Shown: positions 24,240-34,823 of the stretch, piece after piece
Position numbering within the stretch: the stretch's first letter is position 1
Layout: every line of letters begins with the position of its first letter
Source: Lates calcarifer
Lineage: Eukaryota > Chordata > Actinopteri > Centropomidae
Reading direction: 5' to 3'
Assembly (NCBI RefSeq): GCF_001640805.2
Contig: NC_066833.1
Coordinates: 7,685,564-7,749,563, forward strand
DNA length: 64,000 nt
Notes under the pieces: model-generated
The model's database searches: none
What the model was told of the DNA's origin: nothing
The model's input: only the letters and a program-made list of their open reading frames with translations
Program-made: the position numbers and the translations under genes

Positions 24240-26354
24240 GTGAGTATAGTGAGATTTTTTGTTTTTGTCTTTTTTTTTAAGTAAACAATAACACATTTTC
24301 TCTGTCTAGATTAATCATTCTTGTCTATGCTTATATTTATGTGTCAATAAGAATTCTTTATTAGCATCTATTAATGCCTTTGTTGCTCACCTTGGGCTAA
24401 GCTAGGCAGGTACTTTTTGTACTGTGTATCAGTTTGTAGTTTGAGGTAACTAACACTATACATTTTTATTACTAATAGTACACAGTCAGTAGTAGTCTAA
24501 CAAGAGAGGATCCTTTTGATTTTCCATTTGAGAGAAAAAGATCTACTGCCAGATTTCACTTTGACTAATTTACCTATTTAGAATTCAATAGCTATTAGAC
24601 ATCTTAAAATGCGACTATTCTATTTTAATGATAGAGAATACTAGGCCACCTCTAAAGAGTTGAACCCGTGGGCTTGAAGCTGAGCTCCACTGAGAAGGTA
24701 GGAAAGTCAAAGTAGAGTAACACACTGTTGGTTTTGCTCTTCTTATGAAATTTGCTAGAAAATATAGAATAAAGCTAACCTTATCCTTTAATGCCTGAAA
24801 AAAAATGTATGAAAGAGGTGTGTTAAATAAGGTGATTTACTTTCGTCCCTTCAATCAGGTGCCATCTAAGAATTGGAATGGGAATGGACATGCAGAGGTG
24901 TATCTATAGCATTAAATGTTCACAACATTACATCACAACATACACAACAATCCAAGTTTTTTTTTTATAAAGGTATTTTAGCTATTTATTAAGAGTTTAA
25001 CTCTTGAAAAATCAGTTAATCTTCATCAAGACTGTACGCTTGATCAGATTTGATTGACCGTGACAAAACAACCCATCAGCTGTCTTCATATTGCGATTCA
25101 ACTGTTGCTAAATCCCATTGTTGCACACAAGTATGTGCCATCACCTTTTTCCAAATGAGAAAATACAATGTTTGTGCAGGAGCTCATTACTTATGGTAAG
25201 AAGCTTTTTGAGAAAATATGTTTCAGGGGCTTTAACTGAAAAATCCACCCAGAAATACTAAATATTAAAAGTTGCATATGCATATGTTGTTGTTAATATC
25301 AGTCCACATACAAACAGCAAGTTGAGATAAATATTTTAAAGTGAAAAAAAAATCCCAGTAAATGTCACTTTTTGTATTCAGTCAAAGAGCTACCAGATTG
25401 CACTGACACTAAACAATTTGTCTACAAAAAGAAAAAAAAAAAGTAACAGAGCGTTTTAGTTGTAGAGGTCTGCCGAATAAAGTGGTAACTCTGTAAATCA
25501 GTGACGTTAAACAGTATGAGAGCATCAGAGGGAGGATTTTCTTGCCAAATACTGCAGTGTGTTTTACTTTAACATGTCATTGTAATTCATTCAGGCATAC
25601 TACTATTATGAGGATAATGTTCAAAACAGAAAGTTCAGTTCCCTCAGTGCTCAGTCTCATGGTGGCTTTCAGTCAGATCTGTCAGGTTTTGTGGGATGCT
25701 GGATGAACACCTAAATATTATTCTTATGCTGATTCCAGATGTCCAATCTCTGGACCTGTGAACTGACCCCTTATGGACATTACTCATACATACTGTGAAA
25801 TGCTCCCCATCATCACATCATGTCAGTGAGGGAACATGGATTCTCTATAATGTCTCAGAAAGAGCATTTACGTCCCGTTGCAGACTTAATGAATTGTGGA
25901 AGTTTGGACATTTGGCTTCAGCCTCAGGGGTTCTTAAACCTTTTTGGAGTGATAATTAAGTTGGCTTTACTAAATGCAGTTGTTCTTTCCAAACTTCACA
26001 ATAACAGTCTGATCTTTGACCTTTTAATGTAATGGTCCATATGGCAAACCTTGCCCATCTGTTACACCAAATTAGTTCAGACAGTCCAGGTTAGTGCTGA
26101 AATTAATAGTATTTGGTGTGACAGAGTAATCTTTAATTTCTCTTCAGATTACAGTTTGGCAAAATTACCTCTGCTCCTTTGTTTTATTTATAGTCACACA
26201 ATTCGGAAGAAATCACCTTTCAAACTATCTTGAAGTTGATGCATGAAGTCAACTGATCAGTGTTCATTTATTAGATTGACTGGGTCATATGACATGCTCC
26301 AGTTGCAGTCCCTGATCATTGCCTTGCTTTTTTCTGTCTTTTCCTCTCCTTCAG
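24240..26354. other. Intron of the SLC37-like pseudogene, nothing identified
   Basis: AT-rich, with A-runs at 25425-25441. No SINE, LINE or exon was recognised. A short reading frame at 25820-26032 contains SQKEHL but has no splice signals and no other similarity. Confidence 0.45.
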
Positions 26355-26477
26355 AGCTATGATACATAGCTGCTGTTGCCCAGGGACAGTGTGTGTGTCC
26401 CCTGTGCAACCGGTTGTGGTGGTGAAGAGTGAATCAGAGTCGCCTGCCGTCAGCTTCACGGGAGTCCTACGAATACC
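26355..26477 (+). pseudogene. SLC37-like exon, loop to start of helix 7, damaged
   Basis: The tail SPAVSFTGVLRIP matches the SLC37A1/A2 motif 'AAISFTGALKIPG'. If the preceding exon ends on a codon boundary, this exon opens with SYDT and an immediate TAG (26367-26369). The frame needed for the conserved tail is shifted by one base, with the change most simply placed in the GTGTGTGTG run at 26392-26400. The donor side is CCAGCAAGT, where GTAAGT would be expected, so it is a GC-type or lost donor. Confidence 0.7.
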
Positions 26478-28845
26478 AGCAAGTTACACACATACACAAA
26501 GACACACACAAATCCCCCTTTTTTCTATAAGCATGGAGTTGTTTATAAGGGAACAGTTTATTGGGTTGCACTTTCTGATGCCTGAGTGTCACAGCCAAGT
26601 CAGTAAATGTGATTTAATTTGTGGACATACAGACATGCCATTACTTTAAAGCAGACATGAGTGAAATTATAATGAATTAGCAGTAAAATAGATACAGTGA
26701 ATTAGACTTAGACTTTCTGAGATAGACTTTTGAGCTGTTGGATCTGTTTTTGCTAAGATAATACAGGTATACTGTATCTTATAGTCATAGTTTTAGCCAT
26801 TAGTTCTATCACTTACAATAACGTACCATCCAGAATAATTGCTGAGCTCATGCAACACATTAACAAGAAAAGAAGTCAAAAGGGTCAGATGATCAGATTT
26901 GAAAACAAATCTCCTGGTTAGCCACATTTAAAAGAAAATGAGGGCAAATTAAGGTAAAATCATTGCCTAAATAGTCTGTTGTAAACATCCAACACAATTT
27001 CCCCATTGACTTCTTCCTACCATAACTGTATGCACAGTTATCCTGTATAATGGGAATAGATATTTCTTGCCAAACCTTTGACTTGTTTCCAACCTGTCTG
27101 AGTGTCTAGTTGCCTGTGTTTCTTGGCTGCTTGGACATCTTGTAGCAATATCATAGCGTTCTCCGATTCCAGCAATTAAGATTGTAACATTGTAAATAAA
27201 ATCCAAATTGTAATAATAACAGTCTAGTTTTCCTGTAGGGACCTTAACTGAATGATTTTATTAGTCTGGCTTTCAGTTGAGAAAGTCATAAATGGATTAC
27301 TTAGAACATTTTCAGTGAAAAAACCCAGTCATATACAAAGAATAACTGTTCAGTTTCTTTTCTAGAGCACCAATACCAGTGTCAGTGGGCTATGAATACT
27401 TTCTCTGCTGTTGGCCTCTAAGATGCTTTGAGATTATGTATTCTGACAGATTTTCCACATCAAGAGATAATTCATGTAGGAAGGTCTTACTGTATCTGGG
27501 CAGATAAGCCAGACAGAAAAGCTACTATACTAACAATAACAATTTTGTATTCTGTGGATGGTGTTTGTCTTGCCAAAGTCATTGAGTTCTCTCTGTGTCT
27601 GCTGTTTGCCAAACCGGTCAGTTACACTTTCCTCTTCTGGCTGCCTCTCTACATCACTAAAGCAGGTGAGAACCAGACAGAACTACATTGAGTTTTAGGA
27701 GTCCAAGCATCAGCAACCATCTTGGAATTGTAAGGATTATTATTAAGGGTCTGAGCACTGCAGGTTTTGGATCTCTGATTATTCTTCTTCTCTGCTTAAG
27801 TCAAAGTTTGTGGGTTTTATGGGCACGTTTTTAAAATGTTTGACATACAGCACTCAGAAATTGAATGTTGCAGAGAATTCATTATTTTTGCAACACATCT
27901 TGCAATATGTGAGAAAGTTTTGCTACTGCAGCCAACTGTCAATGGTGATGTCCACCACTCTACCTTTTTCATTATCAGTTAACACTCAAAACTGCAAAAA
28001 TGTGTGTTCGGATGCTACCAAAATTAAGTGACACATTGTTTAGAATCTGGAAATTAAATGTTGTAAAAGTTGAAATAGGTTTAAAATTGAGTACACAGTG
28101 ATAAGAATTTTTTTTTTTTTGAACTGGTAGTTTAAAGATTAAGATCCTGACTATGGACCAGAAGGTCCAAGTTTCAAATGCAGATTAGGATTTGGATTTC
28201 TCCACGCTTCTTGCAGTGAATCCACTGATACATTTTCCTACAATGACGGCATTTAATGTTATTTGAGATGCCCGTTTTTAATATCCAACAGTGCACAAGC
28301 ACTGAATGATAGGACATAAAGTTAAGACTTTTTAATTCATATTTACTGACATGCTGTATGAAAACCATTTTGCTCTACATTAATTTATTCACCCATGCAG
28401 CTGGAATGAACACTGAGAATATGTGGAGAGATGCTCAGATTATTGTGGAGACTGACCGTTTTTCACCGGACACTAAAATTATCTGCAATCTGATCACCAA
28501 GCTAATACAGTATCTATGCCTGACAGCTCTTTAAAACATCCATTCTAAAGTGAAACAGAAAGGACAGATAGAAGAAAATAAGAGAGCAATCAAAATCAAA
28601 CACAATGAATGAGTTAACAAAATCAGTAACAAAAAATTTAACACATTATACAGTAAAAATAACCATATAATTAAAGGATAAAAGTAACAAAAAGTAAAAG
28701 ATAAAATAAGTTACATGTAAAATAATAATGCAAAAACTGTCAGAGAAAAGACTGTGTCAGAAAGAAAGAGAACTGAAATAAAAGAGTAATATATTACTGT
28801 TTGTGTGACTGTGTTTGTGTATGTGTTTATGTCTGTGTGTTTTAG
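26478..28845. other. Introns of the SLC37-like pseudogene outside the exons
   Basis: Apart from the exon at 27579-27665 the stretch holds AT-rich sequence with an 11-13 base T-run near 28110. A splice-bounded-looking block at about 28401-28510 (open peptide with MWRDAQIIVETDRF) matched no family I know and is left uncalled. Confidence 0.4.
27579..27665 (+). pseudogene. SLC37-like exon with VIEFSLCLLFAK
   Basis: The 87-bp open exon reads VIEFSLCLLFAKPVSYT, then FLFWLPLYITKA, nearly identical to the SLC37A1/A2 helix 7-8 region (a P replaces the usual L). The acceptor CCAAAG ends at 27578 and the donor GTGAG starts at 27666. Phase matches the exon at 28846 across a split GC|T codon. Confidence 0.9.
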
Positions 28846-28909
28846 CTCATCTGGATGCTTAAGAAGGCCGGAGATCTCTCTACCCTGTTTGATGTGAGAG
28901 GAATTGAGG
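28846..28909 (+). pseudogene. SLC37-like exon KKAGDLSTLFDV with one-base insertion
   Basis: The acceptor TTTTAG ends at 28845 and a donor GTAGG begins at 28910. Joined to the previous exon it gives A-HLDA, then an extra T (GCTTAAG where GCTAAG is expected) breaks the frame before KKAGDLSTLFDV. The exon is 64 bp where 63 keeps frame. Further on, the conserved VGGI(V/I)GG reads VRGIEG, two non-conservative changes at a glycine-rich helix start. Confidence 0.85.
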
Positions 28910-29525
28910 GTAGGTGCTTTTCTTCACATTTTCCTCTTATTTTTTTTATCTTGAGATAGAAAGATTTGTGTGTGGGTGGGTGTGAGTGTGTGTTCACGCA
29001 TTCATGCATGTTATTTTTCTTTGTCAGTTTTTTGCTTACCATGGTGAATTTATGGGGCATATTTACACATATCATATGGATGAGAATGTAAATATCTAAA
29101 GTGCAGCAAGTCTTTTCACAGTACTGTGCATTTTATGGCACAGCATTGACAGATTAGACCCAGATATCATCTTTTCATCCGAGCTGAATGTAACATTAGG
29201 GTGCTGCTAATGTGTTAAGTGAGTTATAAATGGTGACTGAAAATGGGAGTTGTTTTTTTTTACCATCATGCTTTGTCTTTGTCTTGCAATTGTATGGCTT
29301 TTCCATGATCAGTGAGTTCGGTCAGGGGCCAACCATTGGTAAAAACCAGATCCCACTGATTAAATAATTAGTTGGTGGACAGAAAATTCTTTACTGTTTC
29401 AGTTTTGAGAAACATATATGGTAAAAACTACCAAACATTTTCTGGTTCAGCTTCTCACATAGCTTACTTTTCCTCATATCATGCCATTCTTTTACTTTTT
29501 TTTTGTTCAGAGAAGAATAATAGCC
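28910..29525. other. Intron, no feature identified
   Basis: AT-rich sequence with short T-runs. The missing SLC37 exon expected after GGI (start of the next helix, 'VAGLVSDY'-like) was searched for here and not seen. Confidence 0.4.
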
Positions 29526-29529
29526 AGAC

Positions 29530-29690
29530 TCAGCATATTTTAATTCACTCATTCACACACTCATTCATACAGCACTTGTTCTATACATTTAAGTGCTCTC
29601 TAACACATACACACACATTCACACACGAATGACACACTGGAGGACCACCGGTGGGCAACCGCTCTACCTCTTGAGCCACAGATGCCCTTA
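29530..29690 (-). mobile_element. tRNA-derived SINE fragment
   Basis: Read on the minus strand it begins GGGCATCTGTGGCTCAAGAG then GTAGAGCGGTTGCCC, a tRNA-like head with a box-A match (TGGCTCAAGAGGTAGAGC), and continues into TGTGTGAATGTGTGTG and GAACAAGTGCTGTATGAATG, the body of the teleost SINE also found at 38405. The tail lies near 29530. Confidence 0.75.
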
Positions 29691-29899
29691 GCCTCCAGTA
29701 GCCTCCAGCCATAAAGAAGGAGATTACATAATGGGAAATTGGTTGAAATGTAAAACAAAAAGGTAACAAATGAAACACACTTGGTGCATGGAAGAAGCTC
29801 CAAATCTGAGAAAAGGATTCTATTACCACACTGACAAATTCAGACAAAAGGATGTTCTTGACAAACATACGGAATTGCTTCAGATAATGTTTTGTTTAT

Positions 29900-30125
29900 C
29901 TTGACCAATGATAAACTGCTGCTATCAGAGCAGGGGCATTCCTCCCTGTCTTCAAGAATCTCTTGAGCACCTCCTCTCCCAACACCTGAACATGCAGAAC
30001 TCATGCTTACTGTGCACTTCTTTATCTCCCTCCTTGCACTTACTCCTACTGCACTTTAGTGTTTTCCCCCTAACCTGTAAGTCGCTTTTGGATAAAAACA
30101 TCTGCCAAATGTATTTCAAAACTAT
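29900..30125 (+). mobile_element. LINE-like 3' end with TAAGTCGCTTTTGGATAAAA tail
   Basis: It contains CATTCCTCCCTGTCTTCAAG followed by AATCTCTTGAGCACCTCC, the C-terminal coding end of fish L2-like LINEs, and ends with TGTAAGTCGCTTTTGGATAA AAACATCTGCCAAATG, a well-known tail of teleost dispersed repeats. It lies in an intron of the SLC37-like pseudogene. Confidence 0.6.
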
Positions 30126-30498
30126 CTTAGAATGTGCACACACATTTCTGTGTGTATAAGGACACACTTACTACTGGATATTATCAACGTAACTGTTATA
30201 TAATATATAATTATGTATATCTTATATAAGCTGATGAGATGCAGCTCTGACAAGTCACTTTTGGAGGCCTGCTGTTGGCTTAGCTGATGACAGAATAGCT
30301 CATCAGCACTGATTGGTTTATTAATTGAGCTTTAGTGATCATCAGTGGCTCATGGAGTGCAGAAACTTTATCAAAAATGCCACAACCAGTACGCACAGAC
30401 TTTCAGTTTTGAGAGGCACAGAGGTATATTTGGCTGGCTATAGAAAAATCCATTACTGAGAACCAAAATAAAACATGGCTGGTCTATTTTTTTCCTAG

Positions 30499-30572
30499 GT
30501 ATGCTGCTAGTATGTGGAGGTCTAGTCAATGGACCATATGCCCTCATTAGAAATGCAGTGTCAGCTGATTTG
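30499..30572 (+). pseudogene. SLC37-like exon GGLVNGPYALI
   Basis: The acceptor TTTCCTAG ends at 30498 and the donor GTAAGC begins at 30573. The open frame reads MLLVCGGLVNGPYALI, then RNAVSADL. The family has 'ITTAVSADL', so TT is replaced by RN. It joins in phase to the next exon as DL|GTHKS. Confidence 0.9.
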
Positions 30573-30616
30573 GTAAGCATGTCCAAGTCAAATTTCAATG
30601 GTTGTATAGAACAGGT

Positions 30617-30658
30617 CTACTCTCATCTCATCTCATCTCATCTCATCTCATCTCATCT
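30617..30658. repeat. (TCTCA)n microsatellite
   Basis: About eight copies of a CTCAT pentamer occur in the intron between the exons at 30499 and 30691. Confidence 0.9.
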
Positions 30659-30690
30659 GTCTTCCTTTCTCTTTTTTCCTTTGATCATAG

Positions 30691-30769
30691 GGGACCCATA
30701 AGAGCCTGAAAGGCAACGCTAGAGCATTGTCAACTGTCACTGCAATCATCGATGGCACAGGATCTGTAG
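30691..30769 (+). pseudogene. SLC37-like exon GTHKSLKGNARALSTV
   Basis: The 79-bp open exon encodes GTHKSLKGNARALSTVTA, then IIDGTGSV, essentially family consensus for SLC37A1/A2. The acceptor ATCATAG ends at 30690 and the donor GTCAGT starts at 30770. It joins to the exon at 34032 as SVG|AAL across a split codon. Confidence 0.92.
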
Positions 30770-31009
30770 GTCAGTACCGCTGGTAGTGCACAGGTTGGTC
30801 TGTCTAAGAGTCTTGAGTGATTGCTCTGTCAACCAATAGCTAGTGCTTTGACCCTCTGGTGTTGTTTCCAGTGCTCCTCTGAGACGTTGCTCATGTATTT
30901 ACTCATGTACCTACTCAACTTAGCTGCAATGATGCCTGAGAGGAGCTTCCATGTTGACACATCTGATTGGCCTATATGTTAGCTAGTTTTATAAACCTAC
31001 TTTTTCCAC

Positions 31010-31245
31010 ATTTTGTTGAGTAGCAACCTAATGCTGAAATAGTAAAAAAAAAAATCCCTCATCAGTGTACACTCAGTAATCCAAAATGCGAACAAAGTGA
31101 AAACAAAATTTTAGAAATTTTTGTTGATTAATTAAAAAGGGAAACTGAAATGCCACATTGACATAGTATTCAGACCCTTTGCTATGACACTTGAAATTTA
31201 GCTCAGGTATCCCCCATTCCTCTTATCATCTTTGGGATGTTTCGA
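31010..31245 (+). mobile_element. Terminal fragment of a Tc1-like transposon
   Basis: The text 'acattttgttgagtagcaacctaatgctgaa' and later 'tgacatagtattcagaccctttgctatgacacttgaaatttagctcaggt' matches the untranslated end of the Tc1-like element present at 62180-63117 (which has 'actatgatacctgaaatttagctcaggt'). It stops at GGGATGTTTC, where the next TIR element begins. Confidence 0.7.
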
Positions 31246-31251
31246 CACTGC

Positions 31252-33305
31252 TATGGAGCTAGAACAGTGACATTAAAATTTGGCACTGAAAACAAAACCC
31301 AAACTGAAAAAGGAAACATTGGCATTGAAATATTTGTATTGTAAAAAGTTGTATTGGCACTGAAACAAGTATCTGCATTGAAAAAAAAGGTTTCCTTAAA
31401 AATAAAACACAGACATAAAAAATTTACAATCTCACAATATTGTTATCTTATCTTTTGTATTGCGATGTGTTTTTCAATGACGATCTGCAGATTTTTTCGT
31501 TCAATCAATGTTTTTTTTGTTGTTGTTGTTTTTTTTTACAATGTCAGGTTTTTTTTCGATGTCACTGCTTTTCGGTTACCAACCTCTTTAAATTCGATAT
31601 GATACTGATACTTTTTCTTCCAATTTTTGCAATACTGAACATTTATTTAAACTGAATGTGATTTCTCAAAAATAATTGTAACATCAGATCACACAACACA
31701 TACACGCCATTAACATGTATGTGTGTGTGATTTTGAGAGTGTGAATGTGTGTGTCGGACAGAAGGTGGCGCAGGAGATTTGGAGGTGTGGGCATCGTCTT
31801 GTATTTGTTCAGCCTCTGAGCAGAGACTGAGCGCTTCTGCACGCTCGGGTTTCATAGTCATGTGACACAGGCCAGCTATAGGGCTGTTTTGGCGAGTGAG
31901 CTGGGTAGTGCAAAATTCCAAATCGATCCAATACCGATTAAATACAGAGCCAGTATTGCTGATACAGATACAATACTGATACTTTTTACTGATAAAAGCA
32001 GCTTATGTACTTCGATGTAGCCGAGAGCAGTATGTCATGATTTATGAAATGAATGCATCAACAATATTCTAAATCTGAACACATTTTCATGACCACTAGA
32101 ATATTTTGTCAGTTTTGCTTTTCACTGTTAATTAGTTACAAATGGTAATCAGTCTGTAAACTGATGATCACTTGTACTTTATCTTAAGATCTGACATGAG
32201 TGACTAAAATATTACTTTTGCCACCACATAAGCTACCTGGATATTTGCCTCTCTGTCAGTAACCTCTGTCTCTGTACTGGTGTCTGGGTCGGTCTGTCTG
32301 TGGGGTTTTCACTCATTACAGCTTACAGGTGTCTGTTCAGTGCCTATGAGTCACATGATGGTACGACAACAAAACATGTGAGAGCAGGGGAGGAAGACGA
32401 GCTAAGTGTACATGCAAAATGTGAAAGCAGTGAGAGAGAGAAAGCAAAACATGGCACACCAGAAACAGGTGTCAGTTTGTTGCTGGTATGATGTTAATAT
32501 GACAATTGTTATGGGAATCCTCTGTTGAATAAAGCATAAAGTCAACGGTTGTCTTTCTGTAGGTTTAATTCTTACAGACCCACTGCCTTCCTCAAGCATG
32601 AGATGCACAGTGAGTACAGAGTACAGTAGATTATAGGTTAAATGCAAAAGAAACAAGGTTACGTCAAGATGTCAATGTCTTCTGAAGACTACACAACAGT
32701 GTATCCCTGAGAGAAAGTGTCAGAGATTACACAGCTATGCAGCCCTATATCAGCCCCTGTCCTTGATGGGGCGAGGTGCCCTGTCAGCTTACTGACGTGG
32801 AAAAGTACTAAGCATATGACATTTCATAAGGCACAATTGTACAACACAAATGGTCACGATTATTAATAAATTATCAAAATCAATGGGAACAATTATCATG
32901 AATCATATAAGAATTTCCAATACACTATCAACAGATCTTTTCGCTGTCTTTTTTTGCTGGGAACCACCAGCTTCACGATTGAAACAGAAAAAATTTTTGA
33001 AAAAATATTGACATCGTAAAAAAACTGACACTGAAGACAGATTGAATGAAAAAATCTGTAAATTGTCGTTGAAAAACACATAATAATACAAAAGATATTG
33101 TAATACAGTAAGATAACAATATTGTGAGATGGTAATTTTTGATGTATGTGTTTTATTTTTCAGTAAAACTTTTTTCCGTGCCAACACTGGTTTCAGCGCC
33201 AATACTACTTTTTAAAATACAAATATTTCAAAGCCAAATGTATCCATTTTCAATTTGGGTTTTGTTTTCAATGCCACATCTTAATGTCGCTGTTCTAACT
33301 CCATA
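31252..33305. mobile_element. 2-kb terminal-inverted-repeat element (TIR TGGAGCTAGAACAGTGACAT)
   Basis: The left end TATGGAGCTAGAACAGTGAC is the inverse of the right end (GTCGCTGTTCTAACTCCATA at 33286-33305). Inverted similarity extends inward over a few hundred bases: GAAAACAAAACCCAAACTGA on the left against TCAATTTGGGTTTTGTTTTC on the right, and TAAAACACAGACATAAAAAA against TTTTTGATGTATGTGTTTTA. TA at both borders may be the target duplication. No transposase was seen, so it is non-autonomous. It is inserted next to or within a Tc1 fragment. Inside, sequence around 31915-31995 resembles the ends of fish hAT elements, suggesting a nested insertion. A shorter relative lies at 58460-59146. Confidence 0.75.
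32294..32319 (+). repeat. 26-bp exact copy of an SLC37-like exon segment
   Basis: These 26 bases are identical to 34040-34065, the middle of the penultimate SLC37-like exon, while flanks on both sides differ. The copy lies inside the TIR element. Such a long exact match is not expected by chance. Confidence 0.7.
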
Positions 33306-34031
33306 CCTGTCTGCCGGTGGTAAATTCGATAGACTGGAACTGTCAATGAACAAGACCAACAGTGGGTTCTGTGCTTATGTTCAGTATGACACATGTTGTG
33401 TCATTTAATCTGTACAGTGTGAGCATAAAAGTTGCAAGTTCGGGCCATTCAGAAAGGCTGATTGAAATGTGTAGTGTGAGTTAGCAACAACATACAAGAT
33501 TAATAAATAGTTGGGGACTATTTTCAGCAGTGGATTAAACCACATGTGATGCTCTAGTGAATACTTGGGGCAGCAGGATGCTGTGTGCGGGATTGAGTCA
33601 AAAGAAACACATGCATGAGTGTTCATGTTAATGAAGGAACATGCCGCCCAGTGAAACAGTGTGGCTAACTCGTGTTTTTAACGTGTTTTTAGACAACAGT
33701 GGAGCTCTATGTCACAGAGACATATGGCAAGACATATCTGGCTTTGGATATACACACACAACACTTGTTAGTGGGATACATTCATTGTTAGTTTGGGTCT
33801 TTTCATCAGATCTATTAGCAAAATAACATAAAAAATCACCATCCGTATTCTTTAATGATCTTTAATGATAGTGCCATTCATGTTGGGCTATCTTCTGTTA
33901 TTGCTCAATGTAGTGTAATAATTTTTTGAAACATAAGATTCACTTAGGATTCTTGTCTGAAATCCCCCTAGGTTTTTCATGAAGAATCCACATAGTCAAA
34001 CAAATTACCCTGCTCATGTCTTTGCAATCAG
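33306..34031. other. Intron, no feature identified
   Basis: A short GTGGTAAATTCGATAGACTGG stretch at about 33317 is reminiscent of Tc1 text (CTGTGGCAAATTCAATTGATTGG at about 62370) and may be the far flank of the interrupted Tc1 fragment. Confidence 0.35.
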
Positions 34032-34087
34032 GTGCAGCACTGTCTGTGGGGTTTTCACTCATTACCCCTACTGGCTGGCTTGTTGTC
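34032..34087 (+). pseudogene. SLC37-like exon GAAL...PTGW, shortened
   Basis: The acceptor CAATCAG ends at 34031; G|GT GCA GCA CTG continues the preceding exon in frame. The piece reads GAALSVGFSLITPTGW, against 'GAALGPLLAGLISPTGW' in the family. The following 'NNVFYMLI' part is gone and the sequence runs into TTGTTGTCTGTAG. A 26-bp segment (34040-34065) recurs exactly at 32294-32319. The 3' border is uncertain. Confidence 0.65.
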
Positions 34088-34754
34088 TGTAGGTGGCTGA
34101 GATCAGGTCACAACCATTAACAACAGAATTATCATTACCAATAACCAGTGCCAGTAAATTATTTTCATTGCATTTTCTTTACTGCTGCACTACACATTTT
34201 TTAAAATAATTGATTTAAATTACTGTGCCCCCCATAGAGACACAGAGAATTATCTTCAACTTTGCAGTTGCCCTCAAAAATACAGAGCTTTTTAGCCTTT
34301 TTTTTTTTTATCCTTTGTCGTTTACAGCTTCCAGCTTTACTGTTGTGGTCTAATAGCACCATTTCCAACAGCAGCATTCAACTATTTCCAAGGAAAAGCT
34401 CTGATAAACTCACTGCTCACTGCTTAGCACCAAACAGCAGACAGCCAAAGTTAGAGATTAGCTGGGGAACATGGAAGAGACCAAAACAGAGCTTAAAGAT
34501 AGTGAATGCCTGAATTAAATTCAACAGGTGGACACAAACATAACTCCAAATGAATGTTGATGTTATCACATCAGATGTGATTTCAGTTTGTTCTGCTTCT
34601 CCTAAGTGGCCAAAAATCAATTGATATAGCTTCAAGAACAATTTTAATACCAGCACCACAAAATAAGCAAACAGTTGAGAAACTAAAAGCTAGAGTAAAA
34701 TAAATATATATAAACTACTGTAATAATTAACTTTGTGAATGTATGTATGTACAG

Positions 34755-34823
34755 CTTTTGCTGCGACTTGTGACAAAGGAGCTTTCCCCAACTAAATCCC
34801 GTCCCATCTCCACTATAGGGTAA
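34755..34823 (+). pseudogene. SLC37-like terminal exon with stop codon
   Basis: The acceptor TGTACAG ends at 34754. The frame reads LLLRLVTKELSPTKS, then RPISTIG and TAA at 34821-34823, corresponding to the cytoplasmic C-terminus ('RLVYKEI' in A2, 'RLIHKEL' in A1). It fixes the 3' end of the coding region. Confidence 0.75.

Larger units (their letters stand above)
24187..34823 (+). pseudogene. slc37a1/slc37a2-like: SLC37A1/A2-like sugar-phosphate exchanger, 5'-truncated and decayed
   Basis: SLC37 proteins are multi-pass ER-membrane glucose-6-phosphate/phosphate antiporters of the major facilitator superfamily. Seven exon pieces (24187, 26355, 27579, 28846, 30499, 30691, 34032) and a terminal exon (34755-34823) follow the second half of the protein in order, from the cytoplasmic loop through VIEFSLCLLFAK, KKAGDLSTLFDV, GGLVNGPYALI and THKSLKGNARALSTV to RLVTKELSP and a stop. 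Phases of consecutive pieces mostly match. The N-terminal half (first six helices) is absent; the satellite and LINE debris lie where it should be. The exon after GGI (helix region VAGLVSDY) was not found. Damage seen: probable nonsense TAG and a GT-repeat frameshift in the second piece, a one-base insertion plus G-to-R and V-to-E at a conserved site in the fourth, and a shortened penultimate exon. Paralogue A1 or A2 cannot be decided. Function as a transporter is very unlikely. Confidence 0.85.

Noticed and set aside
25820..26032. Open frame with SQKEHLRPVADL, faintly like the CNTNAP 'KDHLPVSQVV' segment
   Set aside because: Only a few residues agree, it lies in the SLC37-like region out of CNTNAP order, and splice sites are lacking.
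28400..28510. Exon-like block (MWRDAQIIVETDRF) after a CAG
   Set aside because: No family match and no place in SLC37; the flanking exons join in phase without it.
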